From: Clostridiales bacterium
Lineage (GTDB): Bacteria > Bacillota > Clostridia > Tissierellales > Sedimentibacteraceae
Assembly: GCA_003457065.1 (NCBI GenBank)
Contig: DMJQ01000001.1
Span: forward strand, 1 to 9,477
DNA: 9,477 nucleotides
Direction: 5' to 3'
Shown piece by piece: positions 1 to 6,700 of the stretch. Positions within the stretch are counted from its first letter, which is position 1; each line of letters begins with the position of its first letter. The translations under genes were made by a program, and so were the position numbers. The notes beneath the pieces are model-generated. The model saw only the letters and a program-made list of their open reading frames with translations, was not told the origin of the DNA and did not search any database.

Positions 1-675
1 CGTTTTATCAGAGCGTGGTATCAAGACTACTCCCAAGTACGTTGCTGAGCTGATGCGAGAAATGGGAATAGAAAGCATTGTCATCAACTCTAAGAAGGAG
101 TACAAAAAACACCTTCAGTTTGCTAAAAAGCAAAACCACCTATAGCGGCAATTTCAAGTTTCGGAACCAAACTATTTCTGGGTCAGCGACGTTACCTGTT
201 TCAATATCAATGATAAATATCAGTATGTCTGTATGATCCTAGACTTGTTCTCACGCAAAATCGTTGCATATGGGATATCCCCAAAGAACCGTACTTACTT
301 AATCACATCCACCTTTAAGCGTGCAAGCGTGCATTTAAGGAAAGGGGTAACCCGTAGTAGCTAACATTTCATAGTGACAGGGGCGCACAGTACACCTCGA
401 ATGCCTTGCGAAAGCTACTTCGCATGAACAAGGATGTCCAATCGTTCTCCAAGTCTGGAAGCCCTTACGACAATGCAGTTGCAGAAGCATTTTTCGCATC
501 TATGAAAAAGGAAGAACTATATCGCACTATCTACAAGTCAGAACGACAATTCTGTGAAAGTGTCGATAACTACATCCATTTCTACAATTCAGAAAGACCC
601 CACAGCACATTAAACTACAAGACCCCGGATAAGTTTGAACATCTGTATGAAGAGAAGAAAGCCAATATCATATAA
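1..675 (+). pseudogene. IS3-family transposase (OrfB) remnant, 5' truncated and broken
   Basis: This is the catalytic DDE integrase half of an IS3-family transposase, the enzyme that moves the insertion sequence. The reading frame enters from the left edge and carries the helix-turn-helix side of OrfB (LMREMGIESI), then an in-frame TAG at 143-145. It continues in the same frame with FWVSDVT, whose first catalytic Asp codon is 188-190, and ends at a TAA at 362-364. The rest lies in another frame: HSDRGAQYTS (second Asp, 376-378) and YDNAVAEAFFASMKKE (catalytic Glu, 484-486), then FYNSERPHSTLNYKTP and a stop at 673-675. One nonsense mutation and one frameshift near 330-360 therefore separate the three catalytic residues, so it cannot make active transposase. 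IS3 elements often end just after orfB; the ACTTGGACA at 674-682 might be the right end, but the left end is outside the window. Confidence 0.93.
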
Positions 676-692
676 CTTGGACAATGATATTC

Positions 693-715
693 AAAAGTCA
701 TTGATTTTGACTTTT
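693..715. terminator. Small inverted repeat, possible weak terminator
   Basis: AAAAGTCA (693-700) and TGACTTTT (708-715) form a perfect 8-bp stem with a 7-base loop. It lies just past the transposase stop and about 150 bases beyond the end of the minus-strand protease gene. Only two G/C pairs are in the stem and the T-run is part of it, so termination would be weak. It could instead be a by-product of AT-rich sequence. No other clear structure is visible in 676-867. Confidence 0.25.
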
Positions 716-867
716 CGACTACAAATTCAAGGTTTTCTATCAAATACAATATTCACACCTGATTCCATTTCAAATATATAAATGCTTATAAACACAGGCT
801 TTGGATATAGAAAAAGGTATAAAATACTGGACATTCCAATAAAACTGTTCAATAATTCGTAACCTAT

Positions 868-2130
868 TCAATTTTCTGAGATAATTCTTATAGCGGCATC
901 TAAAACATTCTCGCCAGAATGAGAATAAAAATCAGGTTTTGTTCCAATTTCTGCATTACATGACCCATCTGGGTTTAATGTATAAGAAATCCTATAGACA
1001 AAAATCAAACCGCTTCTTGGAAGTATATCATAAAAGGGGTTAATACCGGGGCCGTCTCCGTCGGAAGGCTGTCCTATCAATGTTGCAAAACCAGTGCTTT
1101 TACAAAAATAAGCAAATCCTTCCTCTGAAGAGTATGTTGAATCATCTATTAGAACAAATATATCTCCACTAAGTATTTTTTTATCATATAGGGGCTCAAC
1201 TGCAAATGAGCTATTTCTAACGATAGTATTTTCATCAAATGAATGAAAGTCGAATTCCGGTAATTCCTTTAGCCCATCAAGCCCTTCTACGTAGTCTCCT
1301 CCTACCATATTCAAAACCTCACGATTTTGCATGGTATTTTTAAATAGCACTTTATAATTTGATGATATTGCTTTGTCAATATTAGGTGCTACGATATTAT
1401 TAGACCAATAATAATCTGAACCCCCCCCAGACTTTCTCATGTCAATTATTATATTTTTCTTTAATTTATTTTCTTCAAAAAAATTCATCAAAATTTCTGC
1501 GTCATTATCAACATTGTCCTGCCAAATACTATTAATTTGCAGGTAAACTGTCTCTTCATCTATTTCTTTTATTATAATGTTATTTGGTGGCTTAATTGAA
1601 ATTTTTGATAATAAATGTATTAGTTCAGGCTTGTATAAATAATCATAAGCGCTTATGGTCTTATCATCAATTAGCTTAGTATACAAAAAATCATGGTATT
1701 CACTGTCGATAGCATTGCTTAGGGATTCAAATGAGTTTTTAAGCATTTTATAGCTTCCAGAAGGCAGCACTGTAAAGTGGCCTACTTCTTTGAATTCTCT
1801 TGAACAATTAAATATAATATCGTAAAATTCATCAAAGGAAATACTGCTCTTTTCAGCAATTTTGTTTCTATAGCTTAATTTTATTTCATTTATATCAAGT
1901 TGAAGAACCCTCTCTGCAACCTGAAAATATGGATAATTTTCTTCCAACCTTTTCCACATATAATCATAATCATGCAATGCATCCTCTACACTGAATTCCT
2001 TTATAAATGACGGGGCTGTATAATATTTATATAGCGATAGAATTTCACCAAAAACAAATTTTATAATGAGTATAACAAATATGGCAAAAATAATATTCTT
2101 GCGATTTAATTTACTTTTAATATTTTTCAT
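868..2130 (-). CDS. Membrane-anchored S41-type (C-terminal processing) serine protease
   Basis: 420 residues. Residues 11-30 (NIIFAIFVILIIKFVFGEIL) form one hydrophobic segment after a Lys/Arg-rich start, which predicts an N-in anchor with the protease domain outside the cell. The second half has S41 features: the strand ending IIIDMRKSGGGSDYY (about 227-241), then VLIDDSTYSSEEGFAY (about 326-341), where Ser334 is the likely nucleophile by alignment with the TxSxxE pattern of the family. I see no clear PDZ domain, as is usual for the tail-specific-protease-like S41 forms found in clostridia. The start is supported by GAAGG seven bases upstream (2138-2142). It lies 16 bases after the YcaO stop and is the last gene of the minus-strand set. 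With a C39 domain absent from the transporter, it is the best local candidate for trimming the precursor peptide; that role is an inference. A run of eight G/C bases (1421-1428) lies in the SGGG codons. Confidence 0.87.
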   Translation of the reverse strand: MKNIKSKLNRKNIIFAIFVILIIKFVFGEILSLYKYYTAPSFIKEFSVEDALHDYDYMWKRLEENYPYFQVAERVLQLDINEIKLSYRNKIAEKSSISFDEFYDIIFNCSREFKEVGHFTVLPSGSYKMLKNSFESLSNAIDSEYHDFLYTKLIDDKTISAYDYLYKPELIHLLSKISIKPPNNIIIKEIDEETVYLQINSIWQDNVDNDAEILMNFFEENKLKKNIIIDMRKSGGGSDYYWSNNIVAPNIDKAISSNYKVLFKNTMQNREVLNMVGGDYVEGLDGLKELPEFDFHSFDENTIVRNSSFAVEPLYDKKILSGDIFVLIDDSTYSSEEGFAYFCKSTGFATLIGQPSDGDGPGINPFYDILPRSGLIFVYRISYTLNPDGSCNAEIGTKPDFYSHSGENVLDAAIRIISEN

Positions 2131-2146
2131 AATTATTCCTTCTATC

Positions 2147-3850
2147 TCAAACGATTAAATACAATTCCTTTTTAAGTTTATATTGACAATGACCTTCAGT
2201 GCTTATTTTTTTACATGAGAAACAATTATCCAGACATGTTTCAATATTAAAAAAGCAAAGCGGATTGTCTATATATTTATTTAAATTGTTTAGAGTTTCA
2301 CTTTTATAAAAATTAGATAAAACGGCACTGATATAGTTATACTGATACCCATAGATTTTTAGCTGGCAGTATAATTTAAGGCAATAATAGAAGTTATAAT
2401 GCGTTTTATTATTCTCAATTAATAGTTTGCTATCTCTAATAGTATTTACTATAACATCATATCTTTCCAACTTAATATTCAAAGAAATATATAAATCCAA
2501 TACATAGAATTTTTTTGCTTCACTTGAACTCAAAAAATTATGTGAATATATCAGCGTATCAAGGGGCATGTTTTTGTCAATTCCATTGTCAATATAATCA
2601 ACAATTATCTGCACATCGCCTTTCTCCAAATGTAAAAGTTTTGTATTTAATAACTCTATAGGGTTTAAATCTTCTAAATAATTAAGTAGCGTTTTTTCAT
2701 CCATTGGCGCTACCTCGCTTATACCAGGCACTAAAAAGTGAAATGCATATATATCGGAAACAATATTGTTTATAACAAAAATTTCATAACCTAAAGCATA
2801 TATTAAATCGACCAAAAATTTTTTCATATCTTTATTACTTTTAAATTTATTATATTTTTTCATATCATAGTCAATCTCTTTACCCCAAAAAAATTCAATC
2901 GGAAATGCAGCTCTTCCATCTACATAAAAATTGTGGTAATTCAAACGGGATTCAAATATATTTTTATTATGAGAAGCACCCGTCATATATTTAGAATATT
3001 TAATTAGACTTCTACCTTGGAACATCTCCGTAAAGCACCTTTCAATTGCAATTTCCATTATTGGATGCACCCCAATTTTAACAAAATAAGAGGCATCTCT
3101 CTTATTAATTAATATTATGCCGATAGCTGGTATATCGGTACCCATAGATAAATCCAAAATCTTTACACTGAAATAGTCTGTAGACTCAATCTTATTAATA
3201 ATGTCAACAATAAAACTGAAGTTTTCAAGAAAGTTCAAGCTTTCAGGATTAATATATATAGGTTTTTGTTTTTCTTCAATATATATTTTTGCCACATATC
3301 GTTCCAAAATTTCTGATAATCCCTGAACATAAGCTTCCGTCTCGGAATTACCTGCCACCATACCGTTACTACCATAAATAATGCTCAATAAATTATTGGG
3401 TAGTGCTACAGTGCTTTTTCCATCTAAAGACGTGAATACTTTGGTTTTCTGTTCAGATGGCATTGAAAGCAGAAATTTTTCAAACAGTGATTGTGAAAAA
3501 ATATTTATATATTCCTTGGAAACTATCTTATACCATTCCAAATAGCTGTGCACGCAATAATCGCTTATTAATTCTTCGCCATACATATTCTCAATATTCG
3601 AGTTTATATAAAAGAACGCCTTATTTTGCACCCTTTCCATCAATTCACCATAAGCACTGGCTAAGGCGTATAATTTGCTAACTCCTTTTCCATTAGTGCT
3701 GATATTTCCAACACCAATACTCACAGAATATAAATTAATATCTGCATTATCATGCCACTGTTCCGTAATCAAAATTTCTCTTTCAAGAAAAAATAAATTA
3801 GCTAATTTAATAGTGGAATATGGATCTCTATCTTTATATTGGTTATTCAT
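2147..3850 (-). CDS. YcaO-domain RiPP modification enzyme with Cys-rich C-terminus
   Basis: 567 residues. YcaO enzymes use ATP to activate a peptide backbone amide, giving azoline rings from Cys/Ser/Thr, or thioamides or amidines with other partners. Visible motifs: GKGVSKLYALASAYGELMER (about 54-73, containing the SxxxExxER ATP-binding signature with S65, E69, E72, R73), then ETEAYVQGLSEILERY (about 170-185) and MEIAIERCFTEMFQGR (about 265-280), the usual second and third ATP/Mg motifs. After the core (to about 400) comes a helical, TPR-like stretch (about 400-525). The end carries Cys532, 539, 543, 546 and 555 (CFFNIETCLDNCFSCKK followed by GHC), a spacing that suggests a metal or Fe-S site. 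The proline-rich PxPxP end of classical azoline-forming YcaOs is absent. Start chosen for AGGAG at 3857-3861. No E1/ThiF partner or RRE protein lies beside it, so the exact chemistry is open. Confidence 0.94.
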   Translation of the reverse strand: MNNQYKDRDPYSTIKLANLFFLEREILITEQWHDNADINLYSVSIGVGNISTNGKGVSKLYALASAYGELMERVQNKAFFYINSNIENMYGEELISDYCVHSYLEWYKIVSKEYINIFSQSLFEKFLLSMPSEQKTKVFTSLDGKSTVALPNNLLSIIYGSNGMVAGNSETEAYVQGLSEILERYVAKIYIEEKQKPIYINPESLNFLENFSFIVDIINKIESTDYFSVKILDLSMGTDIPAIGIILINKRDASYFVKIGVHPIMEIAIERCFTEMFQGRSLIKYSKYMTGASHNKNIFESRLNYHNFYVDGRAAFPIEFFWGKEIDYDMKKYNKFKSNKDMKKFLVDLIYALGYEIFVINNIVSDIYAFHFLVPGISEVAPMDEKTLLNYLEDLNPIELLNTKLLHLEKGDVQIIVDYIDNGIDKNMPLDTLIYSHNFLSSSEAKKFYVLDLYISLNIKLERYDVIVNTIRDSKLLIENNKTHYNFYYCLKLYCQLKIYGYQYNYISAVLSNFYKSETLNNLNKYIDNPLCFFNIETCLDNCFSCKKISTEGHCQYKLKKELYLIV

Positions 3851-3892
3851 AAAAATCTCCTGATTTTATAACTAAGATTAATTTATTTGGAT

Positions 3893-5620
3893 TTAATTTT
3901 CAACTAATTCAAGCTTTCTGTCATATTCTTCGATATTTCCTTTGTCAAATACATAAACATGGTCGAATTGGGACAAATATTGTATTTTGTGGGATATAAC
4001 AATCACAGCCTCATCTTTATATTCGTTAAAAACCAAATTCATTATTTTTCGTTCACCAATAATATCCAGATTACTCGTAGGTTCATCAAGTACTATAAAT
4101 TGATAATGTTTAGTGAGGATTCTCGATATAGCCAACCGCTGAAATTCGCCTCCCGAAAACGTTGTTCCTGATGAATCTAGTTCCTTACTTATGTTTGTAT
4201 ATACTCCCTCAGGCAATGAGCATATTTTTTCATACATACCAACCTTAACTAATGCACTTTTTACCAGCTTCTCATCATTTTCCTTATCAATTACTGGGCG
4301 CATTAAAATATTTTCAATAATTGGAATCGCAAAAAACTCAAAATCCTGGAATACTACACCTATATTCCCTAAAAATACATTGCTGTCATATAAATTATAG
4401 TTTTGACCATTTAAAAATACCTCGCCTTCGCTCGGGCTATACAATCCCAGCAGTAATTTTACAAAAGTGGATTTACCGGAGCCATTAAGTCCAAGTATTG
4501 CTATTTTCTCTCCTTTAAAAATTTTAAGGTTAATACTATCTAAAACATGTTCTAATTTATCGTTGTTATATATATATCTAACATTTCTGAATTCTATAGA
4601 ATCAATAGAATTTATTTCGTATAGCTCCACTCGTCTATCATTACCCGAGGAATATTCAACAAAATTCCGGAATTTTTCTATATATAAACTGTTTTCGTAG
4701 AGCTTTGGAAATGTATTTAAAAAGTTTAAAATTGATCCGCTCAGCTGATTAGATGCATTTAATATCATTGCAAAATCACCAATTGTAATCTTATTGCTAA
4801 CTGCCCTTAATATCAAATGTATCTGAATAGCAAATTGCGCAATTATCTGGAAGATATTCTGTAGAGTCAAGTTAGATATTTGCTTGCCACTATATTTCTT
4901 TATGATTTTTTCAGCATGAACTACTGCACTGTCAAAATGATGCTTTAATGATTTATTTACATTGCTTGTACGCAATTCCTTGGCATAAGATTTAAGATAA
5001 TAAACACGTGATATATAGGATATAATTCGGTTGGACTTAACTGATTCTAAATTAATATAGTATGACAGTCTGGAAAGCCTGAAATTTATAATAAAGTTGA
5101 GCATTACATTAATAGAAACAGCTATAATTATAATCCAATCCACATAAACAATAACAGCTATGGTTGAAATAATTTTTATAATATTATTAATTAAGCTGAT
5201 AAACGTATTTAATACATTAATTGCCCTTGTATCGGAATTATTCATGGCGAGAGTATAATTATCATAAAATTCGGTGTCATCAAATTTTGATATCTCAACC
5301 TGCCTCGATTTATGGAATAGTTCTTCCCTCATAACCTTCATGAAATGCAAATTATTTTTTGGTAACAAACTATATTGATAATAATTGTTAATTAATGAAA
5401 GCCCTATATGAATAAAAAAGTTAAGCGCCAGATACATCATAAAATATTCAAACAAATCCTGATTAATTATGACTTCTATGGAAAATTTAGTTAAGTAGAG
5501 AACCAATATTGACTGCACGCTTGATAGAACTGATATCAATATCGTTAAAAGTACAAACTTTTTACAATATTTCCACACGTACTTTAGCATGTACAAATTA
5601 TTTTCAAAAGTGTTTTTCAT
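3893..5620 (-). CDS. ABC exporter, fused transmembrane and ATPase domains
   Basis: 575 residues, the normal length for a half-transporter that works as a homodimer in the membrane. Residues 1-310 are a hydrophobic domain with about six membrane segments (near 22-48, 57-76, 138-158, 160-180, 253-273 and 280-302). The ATPase half has every expected motif: Walker A GLNGSGKST (377-385), Q-loop FQD (Gln425), signature FSGGE (488-492), Walker B FIVLDE (508-513), D-loop SNLD (516-519) and switch His544. There is no N-terminal C39 peptidase domain, so it would export but not cleave a leader. It sits 34 bases after the fragment at 5655-5975 and 42 bases before the YcaO gene, all on the minus strand, so co-transcription is likely. 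The upstream ribosome site is weak (GGGA close to the ATG). Likely cargo is the mature peptide from the two precursors, by position only; self-immunity by efflux is the other possibility. Confidence 0.95.
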   Translation of the reverse strand: MKNTFENNLYMLKYVWKYCKKFVLLTILISVLSSVQSILVLYLTKFSIEVIINQDLFEYFMMYLALNFFIHIGLSLINNYYQYSLLPKNNLHFMKVMREELFHKSRQVEISKFDDTEFYDNYTLAMNNSDTRAINVLNTFISLINNIIKIISTIAVIVYVDWIIIIAVSINVMLNFIINFRLSRLSYYINLESVKSNRIISYISRVYYLKSYAKELRTSNVNKSLKHHFDSAVVHAEKIIKKYSGKQISNLTLQNIFQIIAQFAIQIHLILRAVSNKITIGDFAMILNASNQLSGSILNFLNTFPKLYENSLYIEKFRNFVEYSSGNDRRVELYEINSIDSIEFRNVRYIYNNDKLEHVLDSINLKIFKGEKIAILGLNGSGKSTFVKLLLGLYSPSEGEVFLNGQNYNLYDSNVFLGNIGVVFQDFEFFAIPIIENILMRPVIDKENDEKLVKSALVKVGMYEKICSLPEGVYTNISKELDSSGTTFSGGEFQRLAISRILTKHYQFIVLDEPTSNLDIIGERKIMNLVFNEYKDEAVIVISHKIQYLSQFDHVYVFDKGNIEEYDRKLELVEN

Positions 5621-5654
5621 AGTCCCAATTCACTTCTTTATTATATTATATAGT

Positions 5655-5975
5655 TTATTCTGTAAGAGCCATCATTTTTCCTGAACTATACAGAACCTTT
5701 TTTTCGACAAATCTCTTGCAAAAATGCATATTTTGACAATTATTACATTCCTCTGTGCATATAATTTCGAAATAGTCTTTGAACGAATCACCGTGATAAT
5801 CATTCAATACTTTACTAACTACTTCTTTACTATAAAATACATGCAAATATTCGACTATCTCATTCTGATTTTTATTTGAATCTAAAGAATTAAGGAATGT
5901 TTTATAGCAATCAAAATATATGCTCTTTTTTCCTTGTGCTTTAAAAGCTGCTTGGATAGCGTCTATCTTTATATT
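5655..5975 (-). pseudogene. Cys-rich C-terminal fragment, possibly of a radical SAM/SPASM peptide maturase
   Basis: An open frame of 107 codons, including the stop, runs from just after a TGA (5976-5978) to the stop at 5655, and it has no ATG. Its only usual start is a TTG at 5844-5846, giving 63 residues without a clear ribosome site. However, the upstream codons still read like protein (IKIDAIQAAFKAQGKKSIYF), so this looks like the 3' end of a longer gene that lost its front. The key feature is IICTEECNNCQNMHFCKRF: four cysteines in the pattern CxxxCxxCxxxxxC, like the last Fe-S ligands of SPASM domains at the C-terminus of radical SAM peptide maturases. The place between precursors and transporter is typical for such a maturase. 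No CxxxCxxC radical SAM motif survives. An upstream TTG after an AGGGGGG run opens another frame that stops after 12 codons, so a frameshift could also be involved. It could instead be a small Cys-rich protein of unknown role. Confidence 0.5.
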
Positions 5976-6058
5976 TCAATTTGACCCCCCTAATCCTTAT
6001 AAACAATTCTCGTATTTATTCTAAGTTAGTACATAAAATTATTAATTGCATATAATTC

Positions 6059-6101
6059 GGGCCTGTTAAAGCAAGGCTCCGAATGTAGCTTTAACAGGCC
6101 C
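6059..6101 (-). promoter_or_regulatory. Perfect 14-bp hairpin between precursor and modification genes
   Basis: GGGCCTGTTAAAGC (6059-6072) and GCTTTAACAGGCCC (6088-6101) pair perfectly around a 15-base loop. It begins 31 bases after the stop of the second intact precursor in the minus-strand direction. A real run of Ts does not follow on either strand (minus strand continues GAATTATATGC), so it is not a textbook intrinsic terminator. In peptide clusters a hairpin here often lets much more precursor than enzyme mRNA accumulate, by partial termination or by protecting a processed 3' end; that role is an inference. The structure itself is certain. Confidence 0.7.
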
Positions 6102-6132
6102 CACCTAAACAATATCAGACGTTGAACAATAA

Positions 6133-6369
6133 TTACCTATGTATGCTTCTTGTTCCGCAAGCACCATAATTTGGAGCACATTCAATCTCCGGGGGAGAAC
6201 CGCAACCCCAGTCAATCGTACAATCACATTCAATGTCAATATCGCCGCAACTGCATACTGCTGCATTAACTCCACAGTTGCACATAAATTCATTTGGGCA
6301 CCAAGTATAATTTGACCCAAATGGAATGGCATTATTATTTATATCTATAACTTCATATCCTTTTTTCAT
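6133..6369 (-). CDS. Cys-rich RiPP precursor peptide, copy 1
   Basis: 78 residues with ten cysteines. Leader-like start MKKGYEVIDINNNAIP, then a Cys-rich middle with CxC pairs (MCNCG, VCSCG, ECDC), then WGCGSPPEIECAPNYG and the tail ACGTRSIHR. The leader stretch YEVIDINN matches FEVIELDN of the neighbouring copy, and the tail is almost identical in three copies, while the middle differs in length and sequence; this is how multi-copy RiPP precursors behave. The ATG at 6367-6369 is preferred over one 33 bases upstream because GGGAGAG (6376-6382) lies six bases before it. Thiazoline formation on Cys, thioether bridges or both are possible products. I see no signal peptide. The family may be the clostridial Clo7bot-like Cys-rich peptides, from memory; a metal-binding peptide is a weaker alternative. 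Confidence 0.82.
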   Translation of the reverse strand: MKKGYEVIDINNNAIPFGSNYTWCPNEFMCNCGVNAAVCSCGDIDIECDCTIDWGCGSPPEIECAPNYGACGTRSIHR

Positions 6370-6375
6370 ATATAT

Positions 6376-6382
6376 CTCTCCC
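6376..6382 (-). promoter_or_regulatory. Ribosome binding site that fixes the start of precursor copy 1
   Basis: GGGAGAG on the minus strand, six bases before the ATG at 6369. The longer frame beginning at 6402 would place this site inside the coding sequence. Confidence 0.75.
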
Positions 6383-6402
6383 AAATATATATCTACAAAC
6401 AT

Positions 6403-6588
6403 TTATCTATAAATGCTTCTTGTTCCACATGCACCATAATTTGGTGAGCATTCAACATCCCCACAAAATCCATCTGTAGGACACGAACAAATTAAATTAC
6501 ATTCACAAATTACCAAATTAGGGCAATAGTTTATATCCTGAGGTTCAATGCTATTATCGAGTTCAATTACCTCGAATCTTTCACTCAT
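6403..6588 (-). CDS. Cys-rich RiPP precursor peptide, copy 2
   Basis: 61 residues with eight cysteines. It opens MSERFEVIELDNSIEP, an acidic leader-like stretch matching copy 1, then YCPNLVICECNLICSC (about 28-43 with CxC pairs), FCGDVECSPNYGACG and the tail TRSIYR. It is 17 residues shorter than copy 1, mostly from the Cys-rich middle. The start is the ATG at 6586-6588, four bases after a near-perfect AAAGGAGG; a TTG at 6604-6606 in the same frame would lie upstream of and include that site and is rejected. Copy 1 starts 33 bases after its stop, so both belong to one transcript. Nothing upstream looks like a convincing promoter except AT-rich sequence at 6600-6622; the original promoter was probably upstream of copy 3 and is lost. 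Confidence 0.83.
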   Translation of the reverse strand: MSERFEVIELDNSIEPQDINYCPNLVICECNLICSCPTDGFCGDVECSPNYGACGTRSIYR

Positions 6589-6593
6589 AATAA

Positions 6594-6601
6594 CCTCCTT
6601 T
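6594..6601 (-). promoter_or_regulatory. Strong ribosome binding site of precursor copy 2
   Basis: AAAGGAGG on the minus strand, five bases from the ATG at 6588. It is the best ribosome site in the window, as expected for a highly made precursor, and it rules out the upstream TTG start. Confidence 0.88.
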
Positions 6602-6625
6602 GACAAATAATATAATATAACATAG

Positions 6626-6697
6626 CTACCGGGTTACACTTCTTGTTCCGCATGCACCATAGTTTGGTGCACATTCAACCTCTGGAGGTGAGCCGCA
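6626..6697 (-). pseudogene. Third precursor copy, only the C-terminal end remains
   Basis: In the minus direction this reads GCGSPPEVECAPNYGACG then TRSVTR and a TAG at 6626-6628. It matches copy 1 from GCGSPPEIEC onwards, with only I to V and the last residues changed. The leader and the first part of the Cys-rich region are missing: homology stops near 6697-6705, where a fibronectin type III fragment on the plus strand begins. A short in-frame lead (FLFICI) continues past the junction but has no start codon or ribosome site. Its stop lies 37 bases before the ATG of copy 2, the same spacing style as between copies 2 and 1, so it was once the first gene of the row. The reading frame was probably joined to foreign DNA by a deletion or recombination. 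Confidence 0.85.
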
Positions 6698-6700
6698 GCC

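Larger units (their letters stand above)
6146..6678 (-). repeat. Three tandem copies of a 40-base precursor 3' segment
   Basis: A 40-base block encoding the tail E-C-x-PNYGACGTR occurs at 6146-6185, 6416-6455 and 6639-6678, each in the same orientation and reading frame. The copies differ at only a few positions (for example GCAAGC, ACATGC and GCATGC in the same place). Sequence between the blocks is much less alike. This records tandem duplication of the precursor gene followed by change in the middle and constraint on the tail. Confidence 0.9.

Noticed and set aside
727..870. In-frame continuation of the S41 protease beyond its TGA for about 46 codons, giving a hydrophobic stretch (SSILYLFLYPKPVFISIYIF)
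   Set aside because: The protease ends naturally at its helix, there is no readthrough or selenocysteine-type signal that I can see, and an open run of this length is plausible by chance in AT-rich DNA.
3457..4700. Several plus-strand open frames of 60-80 codons across the YcaO and ABC genes
   Set aside because: They lie opposite well-supported genes with full motifs, have no ribosome sites and no recognisable protein pattern.
5980..6058. Promoter for the enzyme genes (TATAAG near 5997-6002 on the minus strand)
   Set aside because: No -35 element at suitable spacing could be made out, and such hexamers are common in AT-rich DNA.
6105..6332. A 75-residue minus-strand frame overlapping precursor copy 1
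   Set aside because: It is antisense to nothing and lies in another frame of the same strand as copy 1, without a ribosome site; the Cys-rich frame is conserved in three copies and is the real one.
6370..6402. Upstream ATG at 6400-6402 as the start of precursor copy 1
   Set aside because: The 11 extra residues would cover the ribosome site GGGAGAG, and the leader match with copy 2 begins only after the internal Met.
6133..6588. Metallothionein-like metal-binding proteins
   Set aside because: The CxC pairs would fit, but the tandem copies, leader-like acidic start, conserved tail and neighbouring YcaO and exporter favour RiPP precursors; not fully excluded.
6146..6678. CRISPR-like array from three regularly spaced repeats
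   Set aside because: Spacing is 270 and 223 bases, the repeats are in-frame coding ends of homologous peptides, and no cas gene is present.
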